From positions 558,001 through 622,000 of the forward strand of contig CAWINY010000006.1 in NCBI GenBank assembly GCA_963837635.1: a DNA stretch of 64,000 nt. Reading direction: 5' to 3'. The notes below the pieces were generated by a model. That model worked only from the letters and a program-made list of their open reading frames with translations. It had not been told where the DNA came from and made no database searches. The translations under genes were made by a program, and so were the position numbers. The stretch comes from CAWINY01 sp963837635. Lineage in GTDB: Bacteria > Acidobacteriota > Terriglobia > Terriglobales > Acidobacteriaceae. Positions 16,674 through 25,725 of this stretch are shown here, one piece after another. The stretch's first letter is position 1. The number at the start of each line of letters is the position of its first letter.

Positions 16674-16750
16674 GCGCCCGTAGCTCAGCTGGATAGAGCG
16701 AATGCCTCCGGAGCATTAGGTCGGGAGTTCGAATCTCTCCGGGCGCGCCA
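16674..16750 (+). tRNA. tRNA-Arg (anticodon CCG)
   Basis: A 77-nt cloverleaf with encoded CCA: acceptor GCGCCCG pairs with CGGGCGC, D loop GCTCAGCTGGATAGAGC, anticodon stem AATGC/GCATT around CTCCGGA (anticodon CCG), and T loop GTTCGAATC. Reads CGG codons. Confidence 0.98.
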
Positions 16751-16815
16751 GATCTCCCCCTTATTCTTTCCTGATCGGGCTCAATCCAGAATTGGTTATT
16801 GCGCCGCGAAGAGTC

Positions 16816-19695
16816 TTAGTGCTCGCTTGCGATGCTGCCCTGGGCGCTTTCGGCGGCGTAGAGTTGCTCATGGATTTCCCTCCACATCTCCACCACCCGG
16901 CTGCGCAACTGCTCGGTGATGGCTTGGTATGCCAGCTCGGGGTTCTCGAAGCCGGCAGGCGGTAGCACGGGCTCGCCGATCTTTACCCGGAGACTGGTGC
17001 ACTTCTGAAATTTCCTGCCGCGCGGCCAGGCCTCGTAAAAGCCGTCTAGGGCGACGGGCACGATCGGCACCCGCACATGCGCCGCCAGTATGGCAGCGCC
17101 CTTCTTGAAGGTCTTGGGTACGCCGTCGATGCTGCGCTCGCCCTCGGGGTAGAGCACCAGCACCATGCCGTGGCGCAGGCCGAAGGCCCCGGCGCGCATG
17201 GCCGGCACCAGGTTGGCGTCGGGGTCCACGGGCACGAGTTTGAAACTGCGCGCGAGCTGCCGGAGGAGACCGCGGCCGAAGATTTGGCTGGTGCCCACGT
17301 AGAACAGGTCCTTGAACACGTTCCAGGGGAGCACGGAGATCAGCACCGGCGGGTCCAGAAAGCTCTGATGATTCGGGCACAGGATGAAGGGGCCGTGCTG
17401 CGGCAGGTGCTCCAACCCTTCCACCCGCAGACGGAAGAGGTCGCGCGCCATCAATTGCACGAGGCGCGTCGTCAGGAACCAGAATGGGGTGGCGAATCGG
17501 TGTGGCTTGGCGATATTGACCACCTCCGGTTCGCTGGGGTCCTTCTGCAGCACTGCTTCCCATGCCTGAGATTCGGGAGTCCCCGGCAGGCGCTGTTGCG
17601 CTGGTTGGTTCGCAACGCTCCCTGACTTGCTGCTAATGGCCTGCCGCACGGCGTCGATCAACTCGCGCACGGTATAGACCTCGGAGACGATCGAGTCCGG
17701 CACGCTTGCGCCCAGCTCGCGCTCCAGCGCGACCAGCAACTCGACCCGCTCCATCGAATCCAGGCCCAGGTCCAGCTCTAGGTTGTCGCGGGGATGAATC
17801 TCTTTTTGATCTATTTTGATGGCCGCCCTGATGACCGCCATCGCGCGCTGCACCTCGGAATCTTCGAGCCAGCAGCGGTCGTCTTCGCTGAATTGGCGCG
17901 TGATAGGTTGCTCCGGCTCGCCGCCCTGCGTGGCCTGGGTCTGGTTTTCGCGCACTCGCTTCTCCACCTCGAAGCGCTTGATCTTGCGGGTGGTGGTGCG
18001 GGGCAGCTCCTCCGGCCAGATCTCATAGCTGAGAATGCGCTTGGTGGAGGGAAGCTGCGCCGAAAGGCTTTCGATGTCGAAGCGCAGCACCTCGCGCGTG
18101 TTCACGATTTTGCGCGCGCGCAGTACCTCGAAGTTGGGCACGATTACGCCGTGCAGCCGCTCGGAGGCCGGTCCCAACGGACCCTCCACGTTTGTTCGGG
18201 AACCGGCAGCGCGGTTGTCCTCCAGCCCGAGCACGCACACTTCCTTGATCAGCGGGCTCTTGCTGTAGTGGGCCTCGATCTCCTCGGGATAGACGTTCTT
18301 TCCGGAGCTGAGGACGATCACTTCTTTCTCGCGTCCGGTAAGGAAGACACTCCCGTGCTCGTCGAGGTAGCCCAGGTCGCCGGTTTTCAGCCAGCCATCT
18401 TCGGTGAGTACTTCGGCGGTCGCGTCCGGGCGCTTGTAGTAGCCCTTCATGACAATGCCGCCGCGAATCGCAATCTCGCCCACCGGCGGCCCTGAATCGC
18501 CCTCGCGCACCTGCGGACTCAGGATCTTCGCCTCCACTCCCGGCAGGGGCTGGCCAACCGAAGCGATGTTCACAGCTCGGAACGGTGTGTAGGTTGCGCA
18601 ACCGGTGGTCTCGGTCAAACCATAGCCCTGCAGTATGGTGAAGCCGAGGTCTTCGAAAAAGTGGCCAATCGCGGGATCGAATTTCGAACCGCCGGTAGCC
18701 AGAAAGCGGTTGTGCTCACCCAGCAGGTGATGCACCTTTCCAAAAAACACCCTCCCCAGGTTGAGCCCGAATTTCCTCGCCATGCGCGAAGTCTTCAGCA
18801 TCGCCCGAAACACAAAGACCGCCAGCTTGCCGCGCGCATGCACCTCTTTCCAGATGCGCTCGTGAATCAGGTAGAAAAACTGCGGGACACAGCAGAACAC
18901 GTTGACCCGGGGTAGGGCGCGCAGCAGTTCCGTGGTGTTCAGCGCTTCCAGGAAGGTTACGCGCGCGCCCACCGTCAGCGGCAGGAAGCAGTTGGACAGT
19001 TGGGCCAAGGCATGGAACAGCGGTAGGATTCCCAGCAGCGAATCCCGCTCATCAAGACCGATTGCGGCAAGGATGCCATCGGATTCGGCGCTCAGGTTGC
19101 CGTGGGTCAGCATCACGCCTTTCGGATCGCCCGTGGTCCCGGAACTGTAGAGGATGGCCGCTACATCGTCGTCCGATACTTCCACCGGAGCAAACCCCTC
19201 TGGGGTGCCAGCGCGGATGATGGTTTCCAGATCGACTGGAACCGGCGGCTCGGCACGATCGAACGCGACCAGCCGGAGGTCGAGTCCCTCGGTTGCACGC
19301 TCCGCCAGCGCGCGGTGCTGGCTGTCAAAAAAGAGCAGGGAAGAGTCGCTGGCCACGAGCAGCTTGCGAACCTGATCGGCATGGAGCGCGGTGTCGAGCG
19401 GGACGGAAACCGCTCCCGCGGCCAGCGTTCCCATGTAGGTGGCGACCCACAGCGGACCGTTAGCGGCCAGCAGCGCGCAGTGCGAGCCGGATCCCACCTG
19501 GTTGTGGATCCAGGCGCCAACAGCTGAGGTCATGCGCTCGACTTGCCCGTAGGTATAGCTGTCGAGCGGCCCCCCCGACCTACGTGGGGCGTTCGGCCGA
19601 GTCGAGTCATCGAGCCCGGCGTGTATCAGTTCCAGCGCGATTTTCTCCGGCCAACGCCGCACTGCTTGCAGGAACCGGTGATAGAAGTTTGCCAT
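16816..19695 (-). CDS. Fused acyl-AMP ligase, acyl carrier protein and PlsC-type acyltransferase
   Basis: This 959-residue protein has three parts. About 1-575 is an adenylate-forming acyl ligase with YSSGTTGDPKGVMLTHGN, GYGLTETTG, DGWLKTGDLGYLDEHG and the late lysine in RTTTRKIKR. About 610-690 is an acyl carrier domain with the phosphopantetheine serine S647 in LGLDSMERV. About 735-945 is a lyso-phospholipid-type acyltransferase with NHQSFLD (H776-D781) and PEGERS. It could load a free fatty acid on its own carrier and pass it to a glycerolipid, by analogy with E. coli Aas, which has acyltransferase and ligase in the reverse order and no carrier. No signal peptide; membrane-associated by the acyltransferase. 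It follows a weak ribosome-binding site. Confidence 0.9.
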   Translation of the reverse strand: MANFYHRFLQAVRRWPEKIALELIHAGLDDSTRPNAPRRSGGPLDSYTYGQVERMTSAVGAWIHNQVGSGSHCALLAANGPLWVATYMGTLAAGAVSVPLDTALHADQVRKLLVASDSSLLFFDSQHRALAERATEGLDLRLVAFDRAEPPVPVDLETIIRAGTPEGFAPVEVSDDDVAAILYSSGTTGDPKGVMLTHGNLSAESDGILAAIGLDERDSLLGILPLFHALAQLSNCFLPLTVGARVTFLEALNTTELLRALPRVNVFCCVPQFFYLIHERIWKEVHARGKLAVFVFRAMLKTSRMARKFGLNLGRVFFGKVHHLLGEHNRFLATGGSKFDPAIGHFFEDLGFTILQGYGLTETTGCATYTPFRAVNIASVGQPLPGVEAKILSPQVREGDSGPPVGEIAIRGGIVMKGYYKRPDATAEVLTEDGWLKTGDLGYLDEHGSVFLTGREKEVIVLSSGKNVYPEEIEAHYSKSPLIKEVCVLGLEDNRAAGSRTNVEGPLGPASERLHGVIVPNFEVLRARKIVNTREVLRFDIESLSAQLPSTKRILSYEIWPEELPRTTTRKIKRFEVEKRVRENQTQATQGGEPEQPITRQFSEDDRCWLEDSEVQRAMAVIRAAIKIDQKEIHPRDNLELDLGLDSMERVELLVALERELGASVPDSIVSEVYTVRELIDAVRQAISSKSGSVANQPAQQRLPGTPESQAWEAVLQKDPSEPEVVNIAKPHRFATPFWFLTTRLVQLMARDLFRLRVEGLEHLPQHGPFILCPNHQSFLDPPVLISVLPWNVFKDLFYVGTSQIFGRGLLRQLARSFKLVPVDPDANLVPAMRAGAFGLRHGMVLVLYPEGERSIDGVPKTFKKGAAILAAHVRVPIVPVALDGFYEAWPRGRKFQKCTSLRVKIGEPVLPPAGFENPELAYQAITEQLRSRVVEMWREIHEQLYAAESAQGSIASEH

Positions 19696-19744
19696 CGTGC
19701 AAGGCCCAGAAAGGGGGAATCCGCGAATATATCACGGGGCTAAG

Positions 19745-19920
19745 TGGGCAGTGGGCAGTAGGTAGTGGCAGTGGTCAATGGCCAGTGGGCAGCGAGCAGT
19801 GGCCATTAGCCGTGGTAACCTTCACGAACCGAAGGGCCATAAAAGATCGGGGGTGAGGAAGATGGGAGCGCTGAAGTGTTAGCAAAGCCCTCAAACCGGC
19901 CACTGGCCACCGACCACTAA
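19745..19920. repeat. Intergenic inverted arms of GTGGGCA-type heptamers
   Basis: The left side (19745-19812) repeats units such as GTGGGCA, GTGGGCA and GTAGGTA. The right side (19896-19920) carries their inverse, GGCCACTGGCCACCGACCAC. It abuts the IS200-type element. Confidence 0.5.
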
Positions 19921-19931
19921 TGAAATGGGAG

Positions 19932-20569
19932 TTCCCCCGGCTCTGCCGGGGAGGCACGCGAAGTTTGACAGATACGGGAGTCCATCCAAGAAACTCCTGG
20001 CGTGAGCCGCGAAGCACACGCAAAGGAGAAACTGGATGGACGAGTATGAAAGCTTAAGCCACTCGAAATGGGAGTGCAAATACCATGTGGTGTTTATCCC
20101 AAAGGGCCGGCGGAAAGCGTTGTATGGGGAGTTGCGGAAGTATTTGGGAGAGGTGTTCCGCAAACTGGCGGAGCAGAAGGAAAGCCGGATTGAGGAAGGG
20201 CATCTGCTGGCGGACCACGTGCACATGTTGATATCGATCCCGCCGAAGTACGCGGTGGCGCAGGTGGTTGGGTTTATGAAAGGGAAGAGTGCGATTCATC
20301 TGGCGCGAGTGTACGGAGGGCGGAAACAGAATTTTGTAGGGCAGAGTTTCTGGGCGCGGGGATACTTTGTGTCGACGGTCGGGCGGGACGAGACATCGAT
20401 CCGAGAGTACATCCGCACGCAGGAGGAAGAGGACAAGCGCCTGGATCAGTTGAACATGTGGCGCTGAAGGGGCCACCTTCAGGTGGCCAAGAATGTCGGG
20501 GCCGCGTTAGCGACCCCGCTCAGCCGCTTTGAGCGGCTCACATCCTAAAGCCCCCGGCTCTGCCGGGGG
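19932..20569 (+). mobile_element. IS200-type element with matching end hairpins
   Basis: The transposase gene is flanked by CCCCCGGCTCTGCCGGGG hairpins at about 19934-19951 and 20551-20568. Between the gene and the right hairpin lie two more short palindromes (GGCCACCTTCAGGTGGCC and GAGCCGCTTTGAGCGGCTC as AGCCGCTTTGAGCGGCT). IS200/IS605 elements mobilise as single strands using such subterminal hairpins, with no inverted terminal repeats or target duplication. Exact ends are not certain. Confidence 0.7.
20036..20467 (+). CDS. tnpA: IS200/IS605 family tyrosine transposase (Y1)
   Basis: This 143-residue HUH-type single-strand transposase has the metal site HVHML near residue 62 (DHVHMLISIPP), and the catalytic tyrosine is the one in REYIRTQEEED near 124. 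The length is that of IS200 TnpA. AAAGGAGAAACTGG precedes the ATG. It is intact in sequence. The class also includes the REP-associated transposases thought to spread palindromic repeats, but those usually have longer C-termini. Confidence 0.93.
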   Translation: MDEYESLSHSKWECKYHVVFIPKGRRKALYGELRKYLGEVFRKLAEQKESRIEEGHLLADHVHMLISIPPKYAVAQVVGFMKGKSAIHLARVYGGRKQNFVGQSFWARGYFVSTVGRDETSIREYIRTQEEEDKRLDQLNMWR

Positions 20570-20623
20570 ATATTTACAGGGCACTTGCATCTTCTCCTCA
20601 AAAACTGGTAACTAGAAACTAAC

Positions 20624-21241
20624 ATGCGCTACTTGACTCAATTTCTGACCTCCGCCGCGAATCCCCGCCAGTTTCCCCCGCCGAAGCTTCCTGAAGTTGC
20701 ATTTCTGGGGCGTAGCAATGTGGGAAAGTCGAGTCTGATCAACAAGCTTCTGGGCGAAAAGGTGGCGAAGACCAGCGGCACGCCCGGCCGCACGCGCACC
20801 ATTAATTTCTTTTCGATCCGCCGCCAGGGCACGCCCCGCCCCGAGGTCATCTTTGCCGACCTGCCGGGTTACGGTTACGCCAAGCTCCCCAAGGACCTGA
20901 CCGCCGAATGGCCCAGCTTCATTGAGCCGTATCTGAAGGAGCGCGTGTCTCTAGCCCTTTGTCTGGTGCTGGTGGATACCAACATCCCGCCCCAGGAAAA
21001 GGATAGGGAACTGATCCAATGGCTGACGCATGTGGGGCGCTCGTTTCTGGTAGTCGGCACCAAAGCCGATCGCGTTTCGGGTAACGTGCTGCGGAACTTT
21101 TCCCAGGCAATTTGTCGCGAGTTCGAGCTTGAGCGCATTCTCCCGTTCTCCGCCAAAACCGGGGAAGGGGTCGATGCCCTGTGGAAAGAGATCCGCTCCG
21201 CCGCGGAACGCTCGGCGAAAGGCGAGGGCGCCGCATCATAG
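20624..21241 (+). CDS. engB: Ribosome biogenesis GTPase EngB (YsxC/YihA)
   Basis: A 205-residue GTPase needed for large-subunit assembly. G1 is GRSNVGKSS near residue 29, G2 is the threonine in GRTRTINFF, G3 is DLPGYGYA near 85, G4 is TKAD near 147 and G5 is SAKTG near 176. All boxes are intact. It is a single gene; a convergent oxidoreductase gene follows after an inverted-arm repeat. Confidence 0.96.
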   Translation: MRYLTQFLTSAANPRQFPPPKLPEVAFLGRSNVGKSSLINKLLGEKVAKTSGTPGRTRTINFFSIRRQGTPRPEVIFADLPGYGYAKLPKDLTAEWPSFIEPYLKERVSLALCLVLVDTNIPPQEKDRELIQWLTHVGRSFLVVGTKADRVSGNVLRNFSQAICREFELERILPFSAKTGEGVDALWKEIRSAAERSAKGEGAAS

Positions 21242-21245
21242 TTTC

Positions 21246-21382
21246 ACCGCAGAGGACGCCGAGGTTTCGCAGAGTTACGCAGAGGAAGATGGAGGCTCCC
21301 AGGCGGAGATCAAGTGCGACAGCTGGAGGCGTTTCTCTTCGGCGCCCTCTGCGATGACCTCTGCGTACTCTGCGGTTGATCC
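21246..21382. repeat. Inverted arms of CGCAGAGG-type units between convergent genes
   Basis: The left arm (21246-21290) repeats CGCAGAGGACG, TTTCGCAGAG and TTACGCAGAGG, and the right arm (21340-21382) carries the reverse complement CCTCTGCG units ending ACTCTGCGGTTGA. It may act as a bidirectional terminator. Confidence 0.6.
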
Positions 21383-21411
21383 GGCTTACGCGCAGGCGGC
21401 CACCCCCGCCG

Positions 21412-22278
21412 CTACTTCTTCTCGATTCCCGCCCACTTTTCGAGCAAATCGAGGGTAGCTGCGAAATCCAGGTCGCCCAAGCCTTCCTCGACCGCCACGT
21501 CATAAACTTCTTCCACCGTCTCGAGCGCCGGCAGCTTCACTCGCGCCTGCTTGGCGGCCTCGAGCATCAGGTGGATGTCCTTTTGCATCAGCCGCAGCGG
21601 GAAGTTGGGGGTGTAGTCGTGCTTGAGCAGGAACGGAGTCTTGTAGTCACTCAGCCCGGAGCGCAACATCGAGGCCTGTAGCAGGGAGAGCATATTTTCC
21701 GGCGCAATGCCAAGCTTGGCCGCCAGCGTCAGGCTCTCCGCCAGACCTTCGAATATGAGCGCGGTGTTCAGGTTCATCGAGATTTTGGCGACCTGTCCCT
21801 TACCGGTATCGCCCATGCGGATTGCCTGCTTGCCCATGGCGCTGAACAGCGGCTGCAACCTTTCGATGAGCTGTTCGCTGGCGCCGACCATGAAAATCAA
21901 TTGGGCGCTCTCGGCTCCGGCTTTGGAGCCGGTGACCGGAGCATCCACGTACTCGGCGCCCTTGGCGCGTACCCGCGCGGCGAACTCCAGCGTCTTGGCC
22001 GGAGAGATGGTGCTGGAATCCACCACGACCATGCCTTCGTGAAGGCTGTCTTGCGCGCCATTTTCACCGAACAGCACCTGCTCGACCGCCTGCGTATCGG
22101 CCAGGCACATCCACACCACTTCGGCACCACTGGCGGCCTCCGCCGGGGTCGCTGCCTGCCGCGCCCCGTCAACGCTCTTCGGCGTCCGGTTCCAGACCGC
22201 CACCTCGTGGCCGGCCTTCACCAGGTTGGCCGCCATCCACTGCCCCATGATCCCCAAACCCAAGAAAGCTGTGCGCAT
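21412..22278 (-). CDS. NAD(P)-dependent beta-hydroxyacid dehydrogenase family protein
   Basis: This 288-residue enzyme belongs to the 3-hydroxyisobutyrate dehydrogenase/GLYR1 group. The N-terminal Rossmann motif is FLGLGIMGQWMAANL. The WNRTP segment that follows is typical of NADP-preferring members such as glyoxylate/succinic semialdehyde reductases. VDSSTISP (near 97) and DAPVTGSKAGAE (near 121) line the substrate site, and the catalytic lysine is the K in GQVAKISMN (about 170). The substrate is not certain. Single gene; the divergent neighbour lies across a heptamer repeat. Confidence 0.88.
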   Translation of the reverse strand: MRTAFLGLGIMGQWMAANLVKAGHEVAVWNRTPKSVDGARQAATPAEAASGAEVVWMCLADTQAVEQVLFGENGAQDSLHEGMVVVDSSTISPAKTLEFAARVRAKGAEYVDAPVTGSKAGAESAQLIFMVGASEQLIERLQPLFSAMGKQAIRMGDTGKGQVAKISMNLNTALIFEGLAESLTLAAKLGIAPENMLSLLQASMLRSGLSDYKTPFLLKHDYTPNFPLRLMQKDIHLMLEAAKQARVKLPALETVEEVYDVAVEEGLGDLDFAATLDLLEKWAGIEKK

Positions 22279-22357
22279 CTTTCCGCCTCGCTTACGTCTT
22301 TCCTCGGAACAACGAACGTGATTAGAAACGACTGTTGCCCGAAGGTCAATGCATTTA

Positions 22358-22497
22358 CGGTCGTTGGTCGTTGGTCGCTGGTCGTTGGCAGGGCAACTGG
22401 AGGCTATCGGTTTAGGGCCAAGGACTGAAGGAGGTCCACGGTGGTTAAGCCTGCAATCCGAGCCTGACTAGCTAACGACTAACGACCAACGACGAGT
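22358..22497. repeat. Inverted GGTCGTT heptamer arms
   Basis: GGTCGTT-GGTCGTT-GGTCGCT-GGTCGTT (22358-22386) is inverted to CTAACGACTAACGACCAACG (22474-22494). It lies between divergent gene starts. The loop shows no gene. Confidence 0.65.
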
Positions 22498-22541
22498 TCG
22501 CGAATCGTGTGCCGGGCCCTCCGCGTCTAACCCACAAGCCC

Positions 22542-23477
22542 ATGATGTTGGATATCACTCTTCGCCGGAAGGCGCGGCAATTCAGCAAACTCATCCGGCA
22601 TTCGGCAGTGACCCGGTGCACCGGACAGACCCGCAAGCCGGCGCTGGTGCGCACCGGCGAGCTGGGGCTCACCTTTATCGGCCACTCCAGTTTTTTCCTC
22701 CAGATCGGCGGCAAGAACTTGGTGCTGGACCCGAATTTCGCGCGCTGGCTCTTCGTGCTCAAGCGCCTGCGCAAGCCCGGGCTGCGCATCAAGGACCTGC
22801 CGCCCATTGACTACGTGCTGGTGAGTCATGCCCACTTCGACCACCTGCATCGGCCGTCGCTGCGCGCCATCGCGCGGGCCAGCTGCCGCAAGGGCGTTCG
22901 ACCCACGATCATCGTTCCCAACCGGGTTGGAGACTTGGTCTCCGATCTCGGGTTTGGCGCGGTAGTCGAGCTGAACTGGTGGCAGACGTATTCCCCCGGA
23001 CTTGCGATCACGCATACGCCCGCGCGCCACTGGGGCGCGCGCGTCATCCACGATCACCATCGCGGTTTTGGCGGTTTCGTGATCAAGGCAGGGAAGCACT
23101 CGGTCTATCACGCCGGCGACACCGCCTACTTTGCGGGCTTCCGCGAGATCGGCCAGCGGCTCCATCCCGAGCTCGCCCTGCTGCCCATTGGCGCCTATCA
23201 GCCGGCATCGTTCCGCAACGTGCATACCAGCCCCGAGGACGCGGTGCGCGCCTTCCTCGACCTCGGCGCGCGCTGGATGGTGCCGATGCATTACGGGACG
23301 TTTCGCCTCTCGCATGAGCCCATGGACGAGCCGCTCGCCTTCCTCGCCAGGGAAGCGGAGGCTAACGGCGTGGCGGACCGCGTGATCGCGATGGAAGAGG
23401 GCGTTACCCACGTGTTCGGCTCCGTGCGCAAGCCGCTGCACAACGAGGCGATTGTTGTTGGCGGGACCTGCGCGTGA
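22542..23477 (+). CDS. MBL-fold metallo-hydrolase, NAPE-PLD / UlaG-like
   Basis: A 311-residue zinc hydrolase. The metal motif SHAHFDHLH is near residue 98, GHSSFFLQ precedes it, YHAGDTAYF is near 196 and PMHYGTF near 252. The shape and the N-terminal lead match the N-acyl-phosphatidylethanolamine phospholipase D-like group, and UlaG-type lactonases are the alternative. An in-frame GTG at 22509 would add 11 residues; neither start has a clear ribosome-binding site. Its substrate is unknown. Confidence 0.82.
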   Translation: MMLDITLRRKARQFSKLIRHSAVTRCTGQTRKPALVRTGELGLTFIGHSSFFLQIGGKNLVLDPNFARWLFVLKRLRKPGLRIKDLPPIDYVLVSHAHFDHLHRPSLRAIARASCRKGVRPTIIVPNRVGDLVSDLGFGAVVELNWWQTYSPGLAITHTPARHWGARVIHDHHRGFGGFVIKAGKHSVYHAGDTAYFAGFREIGQRLHPELALLPIGAYQPASFRNVHTSPEDAVRAFLDLGARWMVPMHYGTFRLSHEPMDEPLAFLAREAEANGVADRVIAMEEGVTHVFGSVRKPLHNEAIVVGGTCA

Positions 23478-23585
23478 GGATCTCAACGCGAAGGCGCGAA
23501 GGTGGGGCTGGCTATATGCAGGGCTGAAGCCCGGCTCCACCCCTATAATCCGCAGTACTCATGGATCATCCAGGTTAGGACGATG

Positions 23586-24527
23586 TCACTCACATGGTGG
23601 TGGCGTGGTCGCCGACGCCATCGTCATGCTCTCGGCCTGCGAGTGCGCATGATAGGACGAGCGCACCAGTGGCCCGGCCTCGACGTGACGGAAGCCCATC
23701 TTCATCGCCTCTTCTTTCATCTGGCGGAATTCGTCAGGAGTGTAGAAGCGGGCGACGGGCAGGTGATCGCGCGAGGGGCGCAGGTACTGGCCCACGGTGA
23801 GGATGTCCACCTTGGCTGCGGCGAGATCGCGGAAGACGGCGAGCAGCTCCTCTGTTTCCTCGCCCAGGCCGGCCATCAGGCCGCTCTTGCTCACCATCGT
23901 GGGCGCGAATTTCTTCACGTTGGCCAGCAAATCGATGCTGCGCTGATAGCGCGCGCCGGAGCGGGCGATGCGATAAAGGCGGGGCACGGTTTCAGTGTTG
24001 TGGTTCAGGATGTCGGGCCGGGCGTCGAGCACGAGGCGCAGCGCGTCCTCGTGGCCCTGGAAGTCGGGAATCAGCACTTCGACCTTGCAGTCGGGCTTCA
24101 GGCGGCGAATCTCGGTGACGGTGTTGGCGAAGGTCCTGGCGCCGCCCAAGTTATCGTCGTCGCGATTGACGCTGGTCACGACCGCGTACTTCAGGCCCAG
24201 TTCGGCAACGGCCTCCGCTACGCGGCGCGGCTCGTCCCAGTCGATGGCCAGCGGGCGGCCCTTGGGAACGGCACAGAAGCCGCAGCGGCGGGTGCAGATG
24301 TCGCCCAGCAGCATGAAGGTGGCGGTGCGGTGGTTCCAGCACTCGCCGATATTGGGACACTGCGCCGACTCGCAGACGGTGTGCAGCCCGAGACCGCGGG
24401 CCAGCTTTTTTAGATTGTGATAATTCTCGCCGACCGGCGCGGGTGCCTTGATCCAGGGCGGCTTGGGACGAAAGCGCGGGCGCTCGGTTTCGATCTGGAT
24501 GAGGTCGGCAGCCGGCATAAAGATCAT
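23586..24527 (-). CDS. lipA: Lipoyl synthase
   Basis: This radical SAM enzyme inserts two sulfur atoms into octanoyl groups on carrier domains. The auxiliary cluster cysteines are in CESAQCPNIGEC (C-x4-C-x5-C, near residue 53) and the radical SAM cluster in CTRRCGFC (C-x3-C-x2-C, near 80). The conserved C-terminal RSSYHA (near 289) is present. The length of 313 is normal. No lipB or other lipoate gene is adjacent; the upstream gap carries an inverted-arm repeat. Confidence 0.97.
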   Translation of the reverse strand: MIFMPAADLIQIETERPRFRPKPPWIKAPAPVGENYHNLKKLARGLGLHTVCESAQCPNIGECWNHRTATFMLLGDICTRRCGFCAVPKGRPLAIDWDEPRRVAEAVAELGLKYAVVTSVNRDDDNLGGARTFANTVTEIRRLKPDCKVEVLIPDFQGHEDALRLVLDARPDILNHNTETVPRLYRIARSGARYQRSIDLLANVKKFAPTMVSKSGLMAGLGEETEELLAVFRDLAAAKVDILTVGQYLRPSRDHLPVARFYTPDEFRQMKEEAMKMGFRHVEAGPLVRSSYHAHSQAESMTMASATTPPPCE

Positions 24528-24589
24528 TGTATTGGATGGCAGCCTCGGCAGTGGGACTCAGCGGCTTTGCCCGGACGACGAAACCAATT

Positions 24590-24725
24590 CACCGCAGAGG
24601 ACGCGGAGGATGGCGCAGAGGGCACAGAGCACCGGACGAAGGCTGGTTCTTAATCCCACCAATCTCGGCGATTTTCCTGTTGGCCTCTGCGTTCTCTGCG
24701 CGAACCTCTGCGTCCCCTGCGGTGA
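24590..24725. repeat. Inverted arms of CGCAGAGG-type units
   Basis: CACCGCAGAGGACGCGGAGG and following GCGCAGAGG units at 24590-24627 are inverted at 24683-24725 (CTCTGCG units ending CCCCTGCGGTGAG). It lies between co-directional lipA and the cytochrome gene. Confidence 0.6.
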
Positions 24726-24730
24726 GCTTC

Positions 24731-25171
24731 TTACAACGTGTGCAGGTACTCCAATAGCAGGTCAATCTGCTCGGGAGTGAAGGTGCGACTGAAGGCGGGC
24801 ATCTTGCCGTGGCCGGATTCGATCACCTCCCGGATGCGCTCCTCGTTGGCGGGCATGCCGTTGGTCAGGTATGGCTTCTTGAAAAGCCCATGCAGGCTCG
24901 GGCCCTTGAGGCCGCGGGTCGCGTAAGCATAATGGCAACTGGCGCACTGATGATCGAAGATGTGCCGCCCGCGGGCTTGGCTCGGGGTGAGGCTCAGTTC
25001 GGCATCGCTGCGATACGGCTCGGGATTGTGGCACCCGGCCAGCAGGACGGCTGTCGCCAGCAGCAGGATTCCACCGCAAAGCCCGCCAAACCACCCCGAA
25101 ACGCGGGGCGTGTTGAGGTTCCCGCCAATTCGGCGCCTCGGGGGGGGCGGGTTTGTGAGTATCTGCCGCAA
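24731..25171 (-). CDS. Class I cytochrome c lipoprotein
   Basis: A 146-residue protein with an N-terminal hydrophobic stretch ending in the lipobox LAGC (near residue 47), so it is probably anchored outside the inner membrane by lipid. The haem-binding CASCH motif is near residue 75 and the likely axial methionine is in GKMPAF near 124. It is a soluble-type electron carrier. The N terminus before the lipobox is longer than usual (about 45 residues), so the true start may be downstream. Partner oxidoreductases are not in the window. Confidence 0.88.
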   Translation of the reverse strand: MRQILTNPPPPRRRIGGNLNTPRVSGWFGGLCGGILLLATAVLLAGCHNPEPYRSDAELSLTPSQARGRHIFDHQCASCHYAYATRGLKGPSLHGLFKKPYLTNGMPANEERIREVIESGHGKMPAFSRTFTPEQIDLLLEYLHTL

Positions 25172-25296
25172 CGAACTATCTTAAAATCACTGAAACGGTT
25201 CCGGCCATCGTAGAAAATGATCTGTCGCGTGGCAGGATTATTAGCAGAGTAGTGAATCGTGCAGGAACGCATCTCAATTGAGGAGAGATGGTTGTC

Positions 25297-25725
25297 ATGG
25301 TGATCAAACTGAAGCGCGCCTATGAGGGAGCGAGCCGTGCGGACGGGTCGCGGGTGCTGGTCGATCGATTGTGGCCCCGGGGAATTAAAAAGGACGAGGC
25401 GGAGATCCAGCTCTGGCTGAAAGACTTGGCACCCTCCAATGAGTTGCGCACCTGGTTCCATGCGCGGCCGGATCGTTGGCAGGGATTCCGCGAACGCTAT
25501 TTGCAGGAATTGCGCGAAACCCCGGCGGCCGAGGCGCTTGAACAGTTGTGCGAGCTCACGCGTAAGAAGAAGCGGGTCACGCTGGTATTCGCCGCGAAAG
25601 ACGAGGAGCACAACAATGCCGTCGTGCTCAAGCAGTTGCTCGAGGGCATGAAGAAACCGCCGGCCCACCTGGGCGCGGACGCCGCGGCGGTTCCGTCGCG
25701 CGCGCGAGCTAGGCGGCGGGCATGA
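25297..25725 (+). CDS. DUF488 family protein
   Basis: A 142-residue protein that begins VIKLKRAYEGASRADGSRVL and contains the family hallmark VDRLWPRGI, followed by WLKDLAPSNELRTWFH and a C-terminal helix-rich portion. The AGGAG at 25281 is 2 bases from the ATG at 25288 and 11 from the one at 25297, so the second is preferred. The final residues are an arginine-rich tail. The stop overlaps the next start as ATGA (25722-25725), so DUF488 and DUF3891 are translationally coupled. The function of the family is not known. Confidence 0.88.
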   Translation: MVIKLKRAYEGASRADGSRVLVDRLWPRGIKKDEAEIQLWLKDLAPSNELRTWFHARPDRWQGFRERYLQELRETPAAEALEQLCELTRKKKRVTLVFAAKDEEHNNAVVLKQLLEGMKKPPAHLGADAAAVPSRARARRRA

